From Athripsodes cinereus (lineage: Eukaryota; Arthropoda; Insecta; Trichoptera; Leptoceridae), in the NCBI GenBank assembly GCA_947579605.1, contig OX388316.1:10357290-10421289 (forward strand): a stretch of DNA of 64,000 nt, written 5' to 3'. Position 1 is the first letter of the stretch. Every line of letters starts with the position of its first letter. The position numbers and the translations under genes are program-made. A model generated the notes under the pieces. It did not search any database. It saw nothing but the letters and a program-made list of their open reading frames with translations, and was not told the origin of the DNA. Below, in pieces: positions 38,643 through 51,417 of the stretch.

Positions 38643-40447
38643 CAGATCTAAGGAGGGTCTGTGATGGATGACACTCTAATAATGAATCTTCTCTCCCATT
38701 TTGACACACTACATTAAGTATATACATCATCTTATCTATACAAAGTATGTCTTTACCGTACCCTTTGAATGAAATCTTACAAATAGTTTCCCATCCATCA
38801 TTCTCTCGACTTAATTTCGATTAGTTCTATCAGCGTGTAACTACCCGTATCTTATTTTGCAAGCATACTGTAATACACATTTCATAAATATAACACGAGA
38901 CTTTGTCCTTTGATTTATTAATTTGTTTTTACCTACTATAAACATAATAGGGAACATGCATGTGTGAGGAATATGAATAAATGTTATCAATTCATATTAA
39001 TAAATATACGCTGATCACGAATATCCTAATAAGAAACCATAAAATAAAACTTTTCATTCATTATTTTCATTTTAAAAATCCATATTTTCTGTTATTGAAT
39101 TAGTCCGGTGTGACGTCGCTAGGCGCTATTTTGTATTGCCACACATTTCACTCTTAGTACTGTTTGTAGCGCCTGATATTGTCAAACACTGCTCCGCTAC
39201 GAGTGGACCTTTTTGCGGCGAAGTGTGAAAATTGCTTTTTTAAATGGCGATAAAAACCTTAAAAATGCACATTTAAAAATATAAAAAGTACCATAATTTT
39301 TCTAATTTTCTGTACTATTTTTTGGGTTGAAATTTTTTTTTTGTGAAAGTTCCCCATTATTCTAAATATGTTTACTTTTCTATTTTCTAATATTACAAAT
39401 TATAAAAAATTATTAAAATTTCGATGAATATGCAAAAGGTAGGAACGCAGGCAAACAGAGGTAGTAGAAATACTGTTTGCAACCAAGTAAGTAATTTTAT
39501 AACTCAACACAAAGCTTTCAACAATACAATGATAAGAAAGAAATGATAAAATCCATCAAATAATATTATTTGAACTAAAATAAAAATAAAAGAGCCAAAA
39601 AACACGAAACAAAATGAAGAGAAATGATTTTTTTGTATCAAGAAACAAACAAGAATGAAAAAAAATGTGAAGAGGTATTAAAAAAGAATATCTAAGTACA
39701 TTTCGCGACTTTTCATAAAAGATATTCTAGTTATTCTTCCTATTTATTGTACAGTCTATTTTATTTTATGTCTATTATACATTTTTTTATAACTATAAAT
39801 ATGAAATTATACAAACGTAGCAGAATTACAACGCAATTAATTTGATATTTTGCAATATGAAATGTTTATAGACACAAATACAATAAAAATATTGTTTTAC
39901 TTTGAAACTGAACAACATTTTTGAAAAGCTGAACAGAGAAAGGTATACATACCAAATTGAAGTAAAAATATTATTTCAGTATTGAATTCGTATGTTGATA
40001 TTGAAACATCTACAATGTATGCATGAAAAGTCAATATGGCTGCACAAAACAAAATATGTAGAAGGTGGTCTAATGTAAACAATGTTGTATTATTCCAAAG
40101 CTATTAAAAAAGAATAATAAGAACAATCTAAATAAAAACCACTCTAAAATAAATAAATAAATAGCTTTGCTATGCCATTTCTCCATAATTGAGTAAACAA
40201 TCATTAAAACTGAGTATCAAAATCTTTATAAATAATTCTGGTGTCAAAGGGATACTTAAATCACCATCATCGACTCGATTTCATATGCTAAATTGTCAAT
40301 TAATATTATGAACAATAATTATTAAATTAAGGAATTAATGTAATATGTTTTGGTCATGGAAACTCTTTCCGCCACTGTATTAATTGTGTTGATGTAAGAT
40401 TTTTGTAAAAATAATGTAAGCCAGTGTGATCAGTGGTGAGCGTTCGC

Positions 40448-40650
40448 ATTGAGAATGTAATATTCCGTAATATATTGAGAATATAATACTCCGTAAAATA
40501 TTGAGAATGTAATATTCCGTAATATATTGAGAATGTAATATTCCGTAAAATATTGAGAATTTAATATTCCGTAATATAATTATTGAGAATGTAATATTCC
40601 GTAATATATTGAGAATGTAATATTCCGTAATATATCGAGAATGAGTGTCC
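40448..40650. repeat. 26-base minisatellite, 8 units
   Basis: Units of ATTGAGAATGTAATATTCCG plus TAATAT start at 40448, 40474, 40500, 40526, 40552, 40582, 40608 and 40634: a strict 26-base period with one 4-base insertion. Each unit contains the near-palindrome GAATGTAATATTC. The long minus-strand ORF across it is a repeat translation. Confidence 0.93.
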
Positions 40651-42841
40651 GTGTACATTGTTCCAGTGTTTTTTCAATAATATTGTTATTGAATTAAAAT
40701 AAAAATGGATTTCCACAGTGTACTTATATACAAAAACTCTTGATTTATTAAAATAAAAGTAATATGTGGTATGAAAATGTAAGTTGGTGAGTGAAAAAGA
40801 ACAAAACGCTTGAGGAGAAATATGGACCTGAAGTAAAATAAAATAAATAATATACATATATTATTCTACTTACTTGGTTGCAAAACAAAAATTATTATTA
40901 TTACAAAGAACTTTTTCCCGCCGACTTTGAAACAAAAAGTCTGAAAAAAATGTTTAAGCGTTTTATGAAAGAGTTTTTGCGATAAAAAATTTGTACTAAC
41001 AAAGAATAAAAAGCATTCCCATTCTTTATGAGAAAATCTTTTCTCACGCAACTAAATGAACATCGATTATTGGATTTTGTTCCAAGTTTGAAATATTTTA
41101 AAAGTCGTTACTTCACATTCAACACAAAAGATATTATTCTAGCAAAAGTTAAAATTTGAAATGAATAGTAGATACTTTTGATGTATAAAAAAGGTGCTTG
41201 TACTTGTATATGAGAAGTTTAAATAAATTTAAATTTCGCAAGCATTAAACATGTTATACTCAACGATGAGATATACTATTAATATTGAACTTATTTTTTT
41301 TATCCTTCTTCACTATAAATTATTATTTAATTTCATGCAAATGAGAAAAGAAGATATTTTACGATTCTTGATAAAGAATAATCTCATTGCTCTTTAACGA
41401 ACTGAAAATATTCAATGAAGTGATACAAATTAATGTTTTATACATTTACGACATTCAAAGTTAACAGGAAATTCTATTCCGGGGACTCGTACTCGTAATA
41501 CTTCTATTTAAAGTGTTCCAAATTTAGATGTAGTTTGCGAACATACTTCTAGATGAAATATACTAATTATAATGTATTATGTATTGTGATTACATATGCA
41601 AATATATGCAACTACATGACGCAGGGTTTTATCCGCAAATATTGTAGTCAGACGGTGAAAGCTTAAAATGTTGTATTTATTTATGTAAATATCATAAAAT
41701 AATGTAGCAGTTCAGCAGGGTTGTTTTATTGTTATTATATTCTTCATATTTTATAACATTTAATTACATAGTATGACGAGTACAAACGTGAGTGCAGTGA
41801 ATAACAGTATGAAAAGTTATGTTGCCATGATACCTACGAGTGTAAAATTGTATGCAATAGTGGTTGCCTGGTACAGGAGCAAACGAAATATTATAGTTGG
41901 AAGATAATATCAAACATAGCAGTAAACTCGCCGTAATTGAAAGTGAAGACTTATTTAAAAAATATGATTAGGGTATGAATTTTTAAAATAATTTCAAACT
42001 CAGGGTTAGCATTCTGTAATAGTCGAAAATGAAATTTGTTAGCTGGTAGAAATAGTTACATACCATTAGCTCTGTTAGGTATACCTACTACATTTATGTA
42101 TTGTAAAAAGAGGAAAAGACTTATGAAATGGCATAATCAACAATAATTATCCGAATATACCCAAATATATCTAATTCAAGTAAAACATTTATTTCAACAA
42201 AAAAATAAATTCAAAACGTGTTAAAAACAAATGTTTAGTCAAATAGCCGATAAAGAAAATAATATATTTCAACAAGTTCATCCACTTGGCGGTGAATGAC
42301 ATACTCGTAGTTAACATATTTGTGTGCGAATAAGTTCCTTATCTCTACAAACTCACTACCCACTTTCCAACAGTTAACTACTTCCGCGGGAAAACATTAA
42401 AAATATTACTCTCTCTCTAACACGACTGTGGGGTAAATGTTATAAGCAGAGTGTGTACGCCCCGTATACTGTACACTGTACGGGCTTAACACGAGTGCAA
42501 TAACGTTCATTCAATTATTTTATGTGTGCGGCTTACTGAAATGAGACTAAATTCGAGTTCACGTGTGAAAGAATGAAGAATAAATATTGTCGAGGAGACT
42601 AGATCATAATATCACGAAGTAATACAGAGATAGAACGAATAAATGCAAACTTTCCATCAAGGTGGGTCCCACAAGTGAGTAACTAAAATAGACTAACTGC
42701 ATGAAATGAACATAGCAATCGTCTTCTCTGTGCCATAAAAATAAAACATTCAGTTTGGATGACATTAAACCTCATTGCTTATTTAAAGATGTCAAAAGTC
42801 TCATATGCTATGTTTTATTAAATACTTGAAACTAAAAAAAG

Positions 42842-42960
42842 CAGTGGTCCCCAAATTTTTTATCGTCGAGGACCAGTCAATATTTGATCATTTTGCCGCG
42901 TCCTGCTGGGAGGGAGACGTTGACTGTTTATGATGAAAAAGTGAAAGAAAGGAACTTTTT
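42842..42960. mobile_element. hAT terminus relic (possible)
   Basis: CAGTGGTCCCCAAATTTTTT resembles the CAGTGGTTCCCAAAC-type terminus of Tip100/Charlie-like hAT elements and is followed by GAGGACCAGT. No partner end or target duplication was found. Confidence 0.4.
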
Positions 42961-43295
42961 TGTATTTTCTTGCACTCAAAATTTCTACTCCTCCGTCTCA
43001 CCAAGGTATATAAATTTGTAAAAAATAAGTCTACCATTTAACAGAATATAATATTTTATACATAGTGTATTATAATTTGTTAATTGTTTTTATCTGTTCT
43101 GTCACTAAAGGTTACTAGTGTTCTGAAGGATACTCGAAAAGTTACAAAAAATAGTAGAAGATCTACTCTATGCTAGAAACTCCACGAGTCAGTAAACAAA
43201 TAAGCTTACTCGTAACAGATATAATATGTTTATATATATATTTTAAAAATATGTATCTGGGTTTTTGTTATAAATCCAAAAATAACTGTATACGA

Positions 43296-43372
43296 GTTCG
43301 CCGGCACCTGGGATCGACCCGCGCACCTTTTGCGGATGAGGCCAAAACTCTACCTCCAGGTTACCGAGAAAT
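43296..43372 (-). mobile_element. tRNA-derived SINE fragment
   Basis: The minus strand reads GGTAACCTGGAGGTAGAG, then TGGCCTCATCCGC and a box B-like GGGTCGATCCC (43310-43320). Spacing of the D-arm-like and box B-like parts is tRNA-like, but no closed acceptor stem exists, so a SINE head is preferred over a tRNA gene. GC content stands out from the AT-rich surroundings. Confidence 0.5.
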
Positions 43373-44663
43373 TCATAAAAATCGAAAATTATATTCACTA
43401 AATTTACCTTAGTACTTGAAAGTTTCTCATAGAATATCAAATGGGTGAAAGTTGTTCCCATATACATATAGGACAGATATTTTTATTAACATGAATTTAA
43501 TTATTCGTATGAAATTTTAATTTCAGTTAAATACTTTCATTGTATTACTAGATTTGTTTGAATATGTTCAATGACCTATGAATGTTTAATAGTACACTGT
43601 GTATAGTAATTATTGAAACGCAAAATCTACGTCATTTTAATAAATTGTAATAAAAATGTTAGTTTAGTTTAGCACACATTATATTTAAACCTAAATAAAC
43701 TCTTGTACATAACAAACAATTATAACATTGTAGAGTGGCGAGTAGGTTTCAGTAAAGAAGCTTTGTACTGTTTGATTAACTCTAAATTAACATTAGTTTT
43801 AGTATTACATTATCTGTGGACAACAAATAAAATGTTGGTTTTTACGTAAGTTACTTTTAAAATTTCCGCTTCTAGGAGGTATAGATAGACAAATAAATAA
43901 TTTAACGAATATTTATACCTTTGTTTTGAATATTATCCGTCATTCAGCATTCACCGGCACCGTGGAGTCACCGGCAATGAACAGGACTTATACTTATTGT
44001 CCTGCTAAAAGCAGGTATTTGTAAAACATCACAAATAAATCGTTTAATAACTTGAATTCACCGATTATGTAGGCTAACCATTCTGAATTTTAAGAAGACA
44101 TATTTGCGTTTTTATTACATGTAATTAATCTATTGGTTAGCCCATTTGTGAAAGACGCTGTAATGGTATGAACTTTATTAAGAAGTACATTTCATTGTAA
44201 GCAAGCAATAATTATAAAATATTTATAAAGAAGAGTTAACTGTATTGATAAATAAAATTACAATTAAAATATTGAAGGCTTACACAAAGATGAAGAACAC
44301 AAAATAACACAAACCTTTGAAATACTTGAAACAAGATGTATTCACAGTCAAAGGAAAAGTTTAGAAGTATTTATAACACAGGTAAAAGGAAAGTCTTATA
44401 AAATATATTCTTTTAAATCAAATCTTCTTTGCCTTAACTCTATAAGATTCACCTCCAGGTATATTTCCTTTTTGCAAAGTTGAATATTATAATAATAAGT
44501 ACTGTGCATCTAGACAGCTGACATGAGAGAATACAAACACCGAAAGAGCAACATATCTACTTATACTTTCATAATGGAAGAATACTTTCCTATTATAAAT
44601 TGCAAAAGGAAATGTCAATTTTCTACAAAGTAAAATGTAATAAGTACAAGGACTGGTTTCTTA

Positions 44664-44926
44664 GCGTCGTATCCACTTGCAATGTTAATACTCTATAAGA
44701 CTTTTTTCTTTAATACTCTATAAGACTTTTTCCTTGCGTCGTATCCACTTGCAATGTTAATACTCTATAAGACTTTTTTCTTTAATACTCTATAAGACTT
44801 TTTCCTTGCGTCGTATCCACTTGCAATGTTAATACTCTATAAGACTTTTTTCTTTAATACTCTATAAGACTTTTTCCTTGCGTCGTATCCACTTGCAATG
44901 TTAATACTCTATAAGACTTTTTTCCT
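44664..44926. repeat. 72-base tandem repeat, about 3.6 units
   Basis: GCGTCGTATCCACTTGCAAT starts at 44664, 44736, 44808 and 44880. Each full unit contains two copies of TTAATACTCTATAAGACTTT, so it is a higher-order repeat. Copies look virtually identical. Confidence 0.95.
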
Positions 44927-45779
44927 GAGGAATGCCTCCTAGTTATTTCAATTATATTTTAAATACATAAAATAAAACTCTGCAGCTTCGGTAAGATCTA
45001 TTTCTATGTAAGGATTACATAAGAGTCATCTATTTTTTCCTATGAACACCTTAATGGTCGCCTTAGTTGTGTCGGAAGTAAAAACCATTTATGTCGATGT
45101 CAGTGGAATAGTAAAACCAGTTTCTTTTTATATATGGGCCAAATATAAATCGATTATATTTATAACCATAGCATCAACAAATATTCCAATAAAACGGTTG
45201 TTTATTATTATACATACACAAACGTGGATGTATGACTATGACAGCGTCTAACTTAATCAAGTTTAGTTTTACATAGTGACCTAAATAATGTCTCATATCC
45301 TGAGTAGTTCTCTGTTTACCTATGTGACCTATAAGACACTAAGTGTATCAATACACATTAACGTTTTCATGTTAAAAACAACGTGCTAGTGCTTTATCAT
45401 AAAGCGCTGTTTCAAATTCGCACAAAACCGTGAAACACTTAATGTTATTATAGAGTACCTATATGTATATCTAATTTAATCCATTAAAAACTCTACTTCA
45501 TGTTATAATGCATTTAGTATGACTTGATAAATAAAATTACGAATCTAACAAACATCGCTGTCTCAAATACATCTAATTTACAGACAACAATCACAGTAAA
45601 AAATACGTAACCAAGAGTAGAAAAAAATCTAAAAATTGGCAATCTAAATCTATTAATATGATATCCTTAATCATGTCAGCTACAGTGGTAGCACCGACAT
45701 TTTTAATAAATAATTATACGTCTAATGCACCTAAGTGAGTAATATCTACTATTAAAGATTGGTGGGTTGTTTGTGAGGG

Positions 45780-46020
45780 ATTGACGATGGAGTTTCACTT
45801 TGTATTTGATTGCGCCATGGATGAAAAATACCGAAAATCATTGGGGAGGTTGTTTATATTTCTGATAGCACGTACAGTAAAAAAAGATAGGTAAAAAGAT
45901 GTACTATGGGGTGGGATTTCTAGGGGCCGATTAGTTCGGGAAATTAAAGATAGACCACGGGAGGAATGGTGTAAAGCGATCACAGATAATTATTTCTTGG
46001 ACACTTACCAACAATGGTGT
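45780..46020 (-). mobile_element. LINE relic, polymerase C-terminus (possible)
   Basis: The minus strand reads SRTNRPLEIPPHSTSFYLSF, then FTVRAIRNINNLPNDFRYFS. This resembles the P-HRT--Y--SF-V-A-R-WN-LP-D-R C-terminal motif of several LINE clades. It is short and degenerate. Confidence 0.45.
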
Positions 46021-47316
46021 CTGTGATATAATTTTTAAACGTTTTATATGGCAAAGGTAATTTGATTGGTGACATTTGCTCGCTACGTCAATAAGTTGAG
46101 AAATAAAAATAATGGTTTGAAAATCAACATCAGTCGGTTTATGGAAAACATTATTACTCTGAATAAAACACTCGAAAAGTTTTATTGCTGTGGATGCGAA
46201 TAAAAGCGCATTCTATGATTTTAAAGTCAGTAGACAATAAAATGTATGTTATCACCGTGCAATGATACTTCTAGGCAATAAACTGAGAAATTCATGAAAC
46301 ATTTAACTCCCCCTGATTTGAATTCGTAACGTGCTCACTAGGATATGCTTCAGAGTAATAAACAAACAACTTACATATCTACAATAATATATTTCACAGG
46401 TAGAAACCATAGACACTGCAATAACTTACTAACATGAATAGTGAACATACATTTTACAGAAACTAAGTAAATAATGTGTACCTATCTATCTATTCAGTAT
46501 GTAACATTTTGTAATTACCGAGTATACGTCATGATGTATAATATATAATTTGATAACAATCATCCCGCTAATGTAACAATGTGTGTTATTTTGTAATATT
46601 ATTCATGACGTTAACACAACAACGATGTGTCTCCTCACTCTATTCGTTATTTTACAGTACGTAAGATAACGTATTATTATGTTAGAAGTACTTCACAATA
46701 ATTCAAAGTAAATCTCATTGATGTTGATGAGATGTTGGTTGAAAGATAACAAAACAAGGTAATAAGTAAATACATGGCGTAGATTTGAAAGCTTTGTATA
46801 TTCAGATAGACATATATAATTATTATGTTAGTACAATGTAGCAATCACATCTGTTTGTATGGTGATGTATAAGACCTGTTCGTTTTAACTAAGAGATAAC
46901 ATTTAATAATACATGCATATTATAACAACAATGTTGGCTTGTAAATAATAATTGTCGAGTGAAAACTCAGCAAGTCATGATGTCTCTCTAACGAACCGAT
47001 AACTTCTTGCATCGCTAGTTTTGTACAACGTAGTCGGGACATTACTACAAAACATTACTACAATGAGTGATACTAATTACAATTGTAAAGACTAATATTT
47101 TAATTACATTAAGTGTTATGAACAATGTTAACTGGTAGGAATTTCCAAATTAAATTACGACCGTGAATTTACTAAAGGTTAATCTAATCCATTATTGAGA
47201 AACTCGAAGACAAAAGATAAGTAACATAATAATACTTAAGATGAGAGAATAACTATATATTATTACTTTGAAAACTACAGATTCAGTTGATAGCTTTTAT
47301 CTATATTGGACATGGT

Positions 47317-47472
47317 GATGCGATTACTGAGAAGAATGGTTAGTAAAACGTTGTGGGATAAAGTGGAGAATGAGGATATCAGAAGAATGAGCGGATGCGA
47401 GACTTGTGGAGAGAATGGACGATGAAAGGATGACGAAGAGGGTGTGTTTATCTGAAAGGGAGGTGTGAAAAA
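47317..47472 (+). mobile_element. LINE fragment, internally deleted
   Basis: Plus-strand translation MRLLRRMVSKTLWDKVENED followed by IRRMSGC, then RMDDERMTKRVCLSERE in another register, matches the family at 60401-61441. Part of the RFGHVER region is missing and the 3' end is cut by the MITE beginning at 47489. Confidence 0.7.
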
Positions 47473-47488
47473 GCGCACACGTCCAATA

Positions 47489-47909
47489 GACCATTAAAGG
47501 TCACGTGGTCTCGTCTATGGATTTGCTTTTGCTTGGAGGGCAAACCGTCAGATTGCGCAAATCATCCTTGTAGAATGTTATGCCATAAGAGAAAAAAAGA
47601 AAGTCCAACGACAAAATAATAACAAAAACGACACTGACAGTTTTTTTGATTATTAGGTATTCTTTAGGCGTTCCACCCAATATGGAGTGATTTTGCAATA
47701 CTGACAGTTGGAAGGATAATACCTACATGACAATGCTCTTCTTTGAAATAATTTACTATCTGAGATAGCATGTGTAATGGTACTTTATCTCTTTTTCACG
47801 CATTGTTAGAACTGCGCAGTAAGAAAGAGGTACCACCTTTTTGTTTGTTTTGTTTTTGTTCCGTTTTTGTCCTCCAAACATTTTTCTGTGACGTCATCCT
47901 TTAATGGTC
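47489..47909. mobile_element. MITE with GACCATTAAAGG ends
   Basis: Inverted ends GACCATTAAAGG (47489-47500) and CCTTTAATGGTC (47898-47909), each flanked by TA (47487-47488, 47910-47911), 421 bases. Consistent with a non-autonomous Tc1/mariner-type element inserted next to or into the LINE fragment. No meaningful ORF. Confidence 0.6.
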
Positions 47910-48599
47910 TAAATGAATTAACCACGTGGATCAAATTCTCAGGGACAGTCGCGAGTTGAGTAAGGGAAATTGGAGTGCACATATGAGAAACATTTAGACA
48001 ATGTATTTTCTATTACTTTATTTTAATAATGCCGTAGATATACTGATATCAATCACGATTATTAAAATAAACTAAATGAAAGTAGAATGTCTAAATATTT
48101 TTGAATTTTAAAAACTTTTACTGTAATCTGACATGAAAGTAGGTACTAAAAACTAATATTGTTCAATATAATATTAACAATCAATCAATCAATATAATTG
48201 TGAGACTTAAATCTACTTTCATAAAAGATAAAGCTTTATTTTTCGAGTGAAATTTGTGTTTCATATTCTAACTTTAAATTTAGAGACTTCATTAACTCAG
48301 TTAAATTTCGGAATAACAGATGTGATTACAAACAATGTTTATAGGAATGCGTGGCAACTCTTGTTTTTATATATATATAAATATATATATGGACAATTTG
48401 TAAAGCGCCGTTTACTCATAACATGACCTCAAGGGCCGTATATCTTAGTAATTATCGCCGCACAGCTTAGAAAATAAACAATTTCCCTGAGAAATAACGA
48501 AAATTAAAATTTTATTATTATCATTTTTGACCTAAGCTCGTGGAAGTCAAATGAACATTAAAAATTAATGTGAAATAGTCGTTAAGTCACCTTAAAGAT

Positions 48600-48792
48600 C
48601 TTTCTTCATCTGTACGCTAGCCTGATGATGAGAGCGGAAGCTCTTGAAAGCCAATAAGGTCAATAGCAAAAAGCCAAAAGCTAATAAAGTCTGTGTCGCG
48701 ACCAATAAAGTCACAATGAAAGTACTAAAAGTGTTTTATTTATAAATAATTTCACATGAACTTCCACCAAGAACCGTCGGTTGAAAATATCA
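48600..48792 (+). repeat. Dispersed repeat with hammerhead-like core, copy A
   Basis: Shares CGCTAGCCTGATGA, GAGCGGAAGCTCTT and the terminal ACCGTCGGTTGAAAATATC with the element at 63092-63310 (there partly in the opposite orientation). The core reads CTGATGA (48622-48628), U, a 6-bp stem with GGAA loop (48630-48645), then GAAA (48646-48649). Confidence 0.6.
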
Positions 48793-49771
48793 ACTTCATC
48801 TTTAAGATATTGTTTTTTTTACGAACAAAGCAAATAATAAAACGTTAATTAAAATAGAAAATAAAAAAAGTACACGTACTTAGAGTGAATAAATACATCA
48901 TCTGTCTTTAATGACATATTTGTGAAAAAATTTCCAAGAAAATTTATTATGAGGATCAACCGACTAAATATAAAAACATAAAACATCTAACACATTCATT
49001 CCAGAGAATGGATTTAATTCTACTGCTTGTGATACGTTTTTCTATGAAGCTGACTACAGAAAATTCCGTGTAGTACCTACCTACCTACACGAATCTGTGT
49101 ATGTTAATTTAAACGCTGAGCTCGATGTCTGTATGAAGTGGTATATTTAAGTGAGAGAAAAAGAGGATGAAAGAGAAAAGCAGACAAAAGATTTGAAGAA
49201 GCTAACGTGAGGAAATAATTAAAATCTGACATTGAGATTTTAAAATATGTGAAAGACACATTTATGTGTGGTACATACGCACGAGTACCTCGACATTCTA
49301 GAGTAAAACCTTGACAAAATATGTTAAGTTTTACTCGTAAAACAAAAGAATATAATAGTTCTTTACTGGTATAAGTATACATTATTCTTGAAAATTAATA
49401 TACTTTTCGTATTCTGTGAGAATACTTGAGAATCACTGTAATCGACAGAAATAACATCAGACGTCAATCAGATTTCAATAAAATTAAACGTGATGTGCCC
49501 GGTATAGTAGGTATTGTGCCGAAAAGTTACCATTAAAAAAATAATTGTTATCTAGAAAGTGGTACTGAAATACCGAAATGAACAATGCAGTTCATAAGAA
49601 TTTAGAATAACCCAACATTAAAAATATAGCTGCACTTAAAAGGTACCTACATTAATAATGTATTGTTTACTAATCTTTGTACCTACCGGTATTCACAATT
49701 ATTATCATTGTTTGTTTAAATTTGTATCTACGTAGCAACAGGGGCAATAAAAAGAATCTCTCAACAAAAGA

Positions 49772-49822
49772 TTAAGGCGCATTCATTATGTATCAACTTA
49801 AGGCGCATTCATTATGTATCAA
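49772..49822 (+). repeat. 26-base tandem duplication inside the LTR
   Basis: TTAAGGCGCATTCATTATGT plus ATCAAC occurs twice in tandem; the same pair is in the 3' LTR at 53826-53876, so the duplication predates this insertion. Confidence 0.9.
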
Positions 49823-50715
49823 ATTATTTAATGAATATTTTAGAATGTCTTCGTATTATTATTATTTAGTATCTGCTTGGTTGGATTTTTTATACCTACG
49901 CTTCGATCTATTGAGTGTCGATACCGATGATATGTTTTGAATTATGTAAACAGCTCTTTAGGTATGAATTTTAATTTTATTGTAACATACATAGTTTGAG
50001 TATTTAATTATCTACCTAAAGGATTGTATTGTGTTGCTATGTAATAGAATAAGATATGTGTTATTTGTGTTGCGGAATGGACGCTCGTTATATAATAATA
50101 AACTGTGATAATGGACACTAGAAATATTGTTTCGAAATTAATATCAGTGAAAGAGACACTATAACATATGTGAATTAATTAATAATTAAAATCAGTGCAT
50201 TGGACGCTTCATAACATAATATTTATTTGTAAATATTTATTTTATTATTTACTGCATAATTCTCGGAATCCAGACAAGAGCCCAGGTGGACTCGTAATAC
50301 AATGGTACCTGCGGGAAGGCGTGTACTTGTATTTTCATTAGCCAATCACGGCGCTGCACGTAGATGCATAGGACCAACCCCCTACCCCACTCAAGGAGCA
50401 GTAGAGAGATGTCCTTGAAAGAAGAGTTAGTCTCCTCCAGTCATCGGTAGTGAACAGTTATCATCAGCGAGTCGTAGTGAGTAGTCAGTTGTCCTTGGCA
50501 GAAGGATCGCTCCTGCCATCACTCATCATCTGACCTTCAGAGAGACAAGTCGGTCTCTGGCCACTGGACTTCAGTTGAGTCGAGATATTCTCCTCCTGAA
50601 GTCATGACGAGCCAACTCTGCACCTGTGTAGGCTGGTAATTGCCTCCAGGAGCCTCGGACGTGGGACTTCGCCCTCCCAGCACTGCGCCAAGGGGCGCTT
50701 TCTTCAACTTGTGTT

Positions 50716-50742
50716 GCCTCTAAGCATTTTCATGCTAGAGGC
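50716..50742 (+). promoter_or_regulatory. LTR hairpin
   Basis: GCCTCTAAGCAT / ATGCTAGAGGC form an 11-bp stem with one bulged A and a TTTC loop. The second copy is at 54770-54796. Possibly a signal in the transcript leader (inference). Confidence 0.6.
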
Positions 50743-51214
50743 GCCCTCATCGTGGGATCCATTACAATCATCGCAAAGTGAAATTTAATTATTTTAAAAG
50801 TGCTACGTTTTCGTTTTTATTGAAATAATCATCAAGTGTGTTTTTTTATATTGGGATAATTACATGTGCACAGACAATACGGGGTAGTGAGTAAGTCGTA
50901 GTATTGTGTTGCTATTTAAACGTGTGTTTGTAATAGTGGTAAGAATTTTTTTTTATTTTTAATTAAATGTTTATTTGAATCTAAATTTGTCTTTTACACA
51001 TTTGTCCATTTAATTACAGATAACTTGTCGTCTCTTAATTTATATAGCCTCACTGTATAATTTAATCGAGACCATTTTATTGTTTTAACTACTGGAGTGC
51101 TGTGGGTAGCCCAGTAGAGTCTCAGCCGTTGGCATTTTTGGCATAATATTTTATTTATTTTATCCTCAACCAAAACCATTCTTTCATCATCTCTCTCACC
51201 CCCCCATATCATAT

Positions 51215-51232
51215 TGGCTTCCGAACGTGGGG
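51215..51232 (+). other. Candidate primer binding site
   Basis: TGGCTTCCGAACGTGGGG starts three bases after the 5' LTR. TGG-initial sequences at this position pair with the CCA end of a tRNA primer; I could not assign the tRNA. Confidence 0.5.
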
Positions 51233-51417
51233 CCGTAACGAAAAAATGCACTCCTGTGCATAATCGTTACAACGAATCCGTCCCTGAGATTTTGTAATTA
51301 GTTTTTATTTGTGATATTGGAGGAGGGGATATTATTTTATTTCATATAATGAACTGACAAGTTATTTGTAATGGCGAATGTGTATTGTTTTGAATTTTGG
51401 CTTTGTTTTATTGACAT

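Larger units (their letters stand above)
33845..49490. other. Long non-coding stretch 5' of Tomosyn exon a
   Basis: Probably part of a large 5' intron or intergenic DNA. I found no tomosyn N-terminal exon on the minus strand and no other host gene. It holds foldback elements, LINE and SINE fragments, and two tandem arrays listed separately. GC-richer unassigned patches occur at about 37720-37860, 39105-39245 and 42380-42500. Confidence 0.55.
49491..51211 (+). repeat. 5' LTR
   Basis: Starts TGATGTGCCCGG, ends CCCCATATCA. AT-rich flanks surround a GC-rich core (about 50280-50780) that contains arthropod initiator-like TCAGT words (TAGTCAGTTGTC near 50483). It holds a duplicated 26-base word (49772 and 49798) and a strong hairpin at 50716-50742. 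Unusually long for an LTR. Confidence 0.93.

Noticed and set aside
40380..40857. Two minus-strand ORFs with ILHSQYITEYYILN repeats
   Set aside because: Translation of the 26-base minisatellite; it only looks like a repeat protein.
43296..43372. Functional tRNA gene
   Set aside because: Box B-like sequence is present but no acceptor stem or normal anticodon arm can be drawn; called a SINE fragment instead.
40448..44926. Possible CRISPR arrays
   Set aside because: Units are directly adjacent with no unique spacers, and the sequence is eukaryotic; these are tandem satellites.
50994..51251. Minus-strand ORF across the LTR end, repeated at 55048-55266
   Set aside because: It repeats only because the LTR repeats. 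It runs opposite to the element's gag, matches no family I recognise and crosses the LTR border in one copy.
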